Made by a program: the position numbers and the translations under genes. A stretch of 18,404 bases of DNA from Methanobacteriota archaeon (lineage in GTDB: Archaea; Thermoplasmatota; Poseidoniia; Poseidoniales; Thalassarchaeaceae): NCBI GenBank assembly GCA_002725475.1, contig PBPH01000030.1, forward strand, positions 1-18,404. Reading direction: 5' to 3'. Positions 16,815 to 18,404 of this stretch are shown in pieces; the first letter of the stretch is position 1; every line of letters starts with the position of its first letter. Under the pieces are notes generated by a model, which worked only from the letters and a program-made list of their open reading frames with translations, was not told the DNA's origin and did no database searches.

Positions 16815-16889
16815 TGGCCGGGGTACTGGGATTTGAACCCAGGTTGGCAACTTCGCAGAATGCCATGATATCCACTACACTATACCCCG
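16815..16889 (-). tRNA. tRNA-Arg (anticodon GCG), CCA encoded
   Basis: The minus strand folds as a cloverleaf. The acceptor is CGGGGTA/TACCCCG (seven Watson-Crick pairs), discriminator G, followed by encoded CCA. The D-arm is GTGT...TCAT with GGA (A20, an arginine identity base), and the T-arm is CTGGG-TTCAAAT-CCCAG. The anticodon loop CTGCGAA gives GCG, reading CGC and CGT. The anticodon stem GCATT/GTTGC contains a T·T mismatch and a G·T pair, an unusual weakness. It lies 15 bases after the upstream tRNA-Arg gene. Confidence 0.85.
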
Positions 16890-16904
16890 TATGTAGTTCT
16901 AGAC

Positions 16905-16979
16905 TGGCGAGGGTGCCCGGAGTCGAACCGGGATTTATGGGTTCGAAACCCACAGTGCTAACCGTTACACCACACCCCC
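16905..16979 (-). tRNA. tRNA-Arg (anticodon TCG), CCA encoded
   Basis: Cloverleaf on the minus strand: acceptor GGGGGTG/CACCCTC with one G·T pair, discriminator G and encoded CCA; D-arm GTGT/GCAC; anticodon arm GTGGG-TTTCGAA-CCCAT; T-arm CCCGG-TTCGACT-CCGGG. Anticodon TCG reads CGA and, by wobble, CGG. It is tandem with tRNA-Arg(GCG), so together they can read the whole CGN box. No box A is visible at the usual distance directly upstream. Confidence 0.92.
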
Positions 16980-16991
16980 CTAGTCTATACA

Positions 16992-17022
16992 CATCCATTT
17001 CGGATGTTGCATCCAATTGCAA
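16992..17022 (-). repeat. Overlapping inverted repeats before the tRNA-Arg genes (alternative hairpins)
   Basis: On the minus strand GGATG (17010-17014), CATCC (17002-17006) and GGATG (16992-16996) follow one another. The central CATCC can pair with either copy, so the two hairpins exclude each other. A TTGCA/TGCAA pair (17008-17022) overlaps the first. The elements end 13 bases before the tRNA gene. No U-run follows. Confidence 0.4.
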
Positions 17023-17074
17023 TAGTACTCCCTTGTAGGGAATAGCGGCATTACCATTAGTGGTGGATGCGATA

Positions 17075-17155
17075 TTACAAGAAGTCGGATGCACGATCAT
17101 GGGCTCGAACTGGTCTGCGATAACGATCCCACCTTTCGAAATTATCTATGTGCAT
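17075..17155 (-). CDS. Arginine-rich 26-codon small ORF (possible leader peptide)
   Basis: ATG 17155 is preceded by GGGTGAT (17159-17165) with a three-base spacer and lies about 25 bases after the predicted transcription start. The 26-residue product has six arginines (positions 8, 11, 13, 14, 17, 21; core ERWDRYRRPVRAHDR) using AGG, CGT, CGC, AGA, CGA and CGT. It ends with TAA 95 bases before the tRNA-Arg(TCG) gene. The coincidence with tRNA-Arg genes is suggestive, but the ORF is so short that chance is a real possibility. Confidence 0.25.
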   Translation of the reverse strand: MHIDNFERWDRYRRPVRAHDRASDFL

Positions 17156-17199
17156 TGTATCACCCTTTCTTCGCTGTGGGGTAGCGTAGGTTGCACTAA

Positions 17200-17207
17200 T
17201 ATTTAAA
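17200..17207 (-). promoter_or_regulatory. Candidate box A (TATA) for the tRNA-Arg leader transcript
   Basis: TTTAAATA on the minus strand, in an A-rich context, is the best box A between the last membrane-protein gene and the tRNAs. Transcription would begin near 17177-17180, just before the small ORF. The first tRNA starts some 200 bases downstream, so this would be a long leader if it serves the tRNAs. Confidence 0.35.
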
Positions 17208-17295
17208 TGTTATGTTTCAAAACATCATTTTTATCATTTTTAAAATGTTATTTTCCTTTTTTTTGATATTTTGAAATTATGGCTGATTATAATAA

Positions 17296-17312
17296 ATTAT
17301 ACTACGTATAAT
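17296..17312 (-). terminator. 7-bp hairpin in AU-rich context after the PPC-like membrane protein gene
   Basis: ATTATAC-GTA-GTATAAT on the minus strand lies 32 bases after the stop of the membrane-protein gene and is followed by TTATTATAATC. This is a plausible weak terminator or 3' end structure. The stem is all A/T-rich, so stability is low. Confidence 0.3.
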
Positions 17313-17344
17313 ATTGTTAAATTAACCAGTTTATTTATTCCAAA

Positions 17345-18404
17345 CTACTCTTCTTCTAAAAGAGCTGCCCTTGTTGGAACAGCAGCTACTGGTTCCCCTC
17401 CAACAAGACCTGAAAGTATTAAATCGAAACCTTTTGCTTCACCTTCCAAATCAACTCTAAGGAACGTACTACTTTTTTCTTTCATATCACCTAGGAAAAC
17501 TTCATCACCATCAAATAATGCTTCAGGAACCACATTAGAAATTCGCCATTCGCTACCTTCAATTGCTTGGAATCTTATGCCTGCCAAGTTCCATTCTTCC
17601 TTTTCTAGCATCAAACCAATAGTCACCGAAATCTGATTCTTTCCACTACTTAATTCCCATACCACTAGGTCTAGGGATTGTGTCGTATGGCGAACAAATG
17701 GGGGCCCCCATTCCGAAATAAGCGCATTCCAATCCGTATCTGCAAGTGATTCGAGGGCATGTATCAATGCATGGGGGTCCTTCTCGTTTTTTGGATCCGC
17801 TCTAGTGAGTCTCTCTCGTAACCTCTTCAATCTTCGTTTCTCATGTATTTCGAGTTCTAAACTACCCCCACCCTTCCAACGCCAATATGCAATCAATATC
17901 CATGGTGAGAGGAGAAGTAATCCAATAATAATGAAAAAACTATCTATTTCGCTTGAATAATCTATCCATTCACCATCTAATGTGTCATTTCCCTCTAGAG
18001 TAATCCAAGACCATTGAATTGAATACTCAACTTCTTCATTAGAATTAGATTCTACCACCATTAAGTGCCTCCCATAAGGTAACTCGAGGCCAACGTTGGC
18101 TTGTTGCCCTTGCATTTCACTTATATTCCAAGAGATTATATTCCAACTATCATAAGAGGTTGTATTCATTTCTATCAATTTCACAGAACATGAACCAGGG
18201 TCGGCTTCTATCGTTGCAGATAACCAATTTCTATTTGGGTGCCCTTCTTCCCGAGAAATTAGGTATACGTCCCTCACATCAGGACCACCAATAATCCCAA
18301 TTGTTTCTCCAGATTCGGATTGAAGAATTTCCCAACCCAGTGTATCTGCCTCTCCAGATGGATGGTTATCGGGGGCGTCTCCAGGAGTCCCTCCATCATT
18401 TGGC
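17345..18404 (-). CDS. Membrane protein with PPC-like ectodomain and cytoplasmic domain (5' end outside window)
   Basis: The frame is open to the window edge (first full codon at 18403), so the start is unseen and the GTG at 18277 is internal; 352 residues are visible. The N-terminal part reads NDGGTPGDAPDNHPSGEADT, then a GxxDVRDVYLIS strand and a beta-rich segment ending in LPYGRHLMVVES...EVEYSIQW. This is the layout of bacterial/archaeal pre-peptidase C-terminal (PPC) domains, which are extracellular binding or secretion modules. One membrane helix (about 17880-17942, FFIIIGLLLLSPWILIAYW) follows. A cytoplasmic part of ~190 residues contains a basic helical stretch (EKRRLKRLRERLTR) and an unrecognised alpha/beta domain ending in LLEEE. 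The function is unknown; surface binding coupled to an internal domain is inferred from topology. Confidence 0.75.
   Translation of the reverse strand, partial: PNDGGTPGDAPDNHPSGEADTLGWEILQSESGETIGIIGGPDVRDVYLISREEGHPNRNWLSATIEADPGSCSVKLIEMNTTSYDSWNIISWNISEMQGQQANVGLELPYGRHLMVVESNSNEEVEYSIQWSWITLEGNDTLDGEWIDYSSEIDSFFIIIGLLLLSPWILIAYWRWKGGGSLELEIHEKRRLKRLRERLTRADPKNEKDPHALIHALESLADTDWNALISEWGPPFVRHTTQSLDLVVWELSSGKNQISVTIGLMLEKEEWNLAGIRFQAIEGSEWRISNVVPEALFDGDEVFLGDMKEKSSTFLRVDLEGEAKGFDLILSGLVGGEPVAAVPTRAALLEEE

Larger units (their letters stand above)
16980..17344. other. Intergenic region upstream of the tRNAs
   Basis: This 365-base stretch has no recognisable gene of normal size. The tRNA-proximal 16980-17190 is of ordinary composition and holds the hairpins and a 26-codon ORF on the minus strand. 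17195-17344 is very A+T-rich and holds a box A-like element and a hairpin behind the membrane-protein gene. An open minus-strand frame starting at ATG 17100 runs through both tRNAs and is not considered coding. Confidence 0.6.

Noticed and set aside
16814..17038. Plus-strand ORF antisense to the tRNAs
   Set aside because: It is the complement of tRNA T-arms and has no independent support.
16792..17100. 102-codon minus-strand ORF through the tRNA region
   Set aside because: It reads straight through both tRNA genes; the cloverleaves explain the sequence.
17251..17264. T-rich tract on the plus strand as a terminator
   Set aside because: No plus-strand gene lies upstream for some 2.6 kb. The tract fits better as the A-rich promoter flank of the minus strand.
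1..18404. CRISPR array, insertion sequence, rRNA or replication origin
   Set aside because: No regularly spaced identical repeats, transposase ORF, rRNA-like block or origin-binding repeat cluster was seen by eye. The only regular repeats are the protein-level ones in the first gene.

Overview
The window looks like a compact archaeal chromosome fragment, most likely from a marine planktonic euryarchaeon of the Marine Group II / Poseidoniales type. The case rests on an archaea-restricted UPF0201 protein, very large secreted Ca-binding-repeat proteins, one of them with a C-terminal membrane anchor, archaeal-style box A promoters, GGAGGTGAT-like ribosome binding sites and genes packed end to end. 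The lineage is inferred from gene content and style; no phylogenetic marker was compared.

Left third (1-8704): two co-directional genes for giant cell-surface or secreted proteins. The first enters from outside the window and is built from about eight thrombospondin-type-3-like acidic repeats (DxDxDGxxDGWE paired with W-LNP-x-SD). The second (1816 aa) has a signal peptide, a long beta-rich ectodomain, one C-terminal membrane helix and a cytoplasmic tail with two polyproline-GF motifs and an EF-hand loop. A hairpin and a box A separate them.

Middle (8706-14582): a housekeeping-like block with alternating strands. It holds two small membrane proteins (minus), a fusion of pyroglutamyl peptidase and NUDIX hydrolase (plus), UPF0201 (minus), an ExoA-like family 2 glycosyltransferase (plus), a membrane-anchored zinc-ribbon protein (plus) and a type I DnaJ (plus). 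Convergent neighbours abut with 0-2 bases between stop codons. No dnaK or grpE is present.

Right part (14585-16979, minus): two tandem tRNA-Arg genes (anticodons TCG and GCG, both with encoded CCA) and, starting 25 bases after the second, a tight five-gene operon. It encodes a GNAT-like acetyltransferase, a 65-aa acidic protein, a C39/papain-like cysteine peptidase, an eight-cysteine zinc-binding protein and a 103-aa orphan. ATGA or TGATG overlaps link the first four. This tRNA-adjacent cassette is the best candidate here for an undescribed accessory system.

Upstream of the tRNAs (16980-17344) there is no annotated gene, but the minus strand shows a box A, a correctly spaced Shine-Dalgarno-like site, a 26-codon arginine-rich small ORF and two mutually exclusive hairpins before the tRNA-Arg genes, which has the form of a leader. 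The window closes with the 3' part of a minus-strand gene for a membrane protein with a PPC-like ectodomain.
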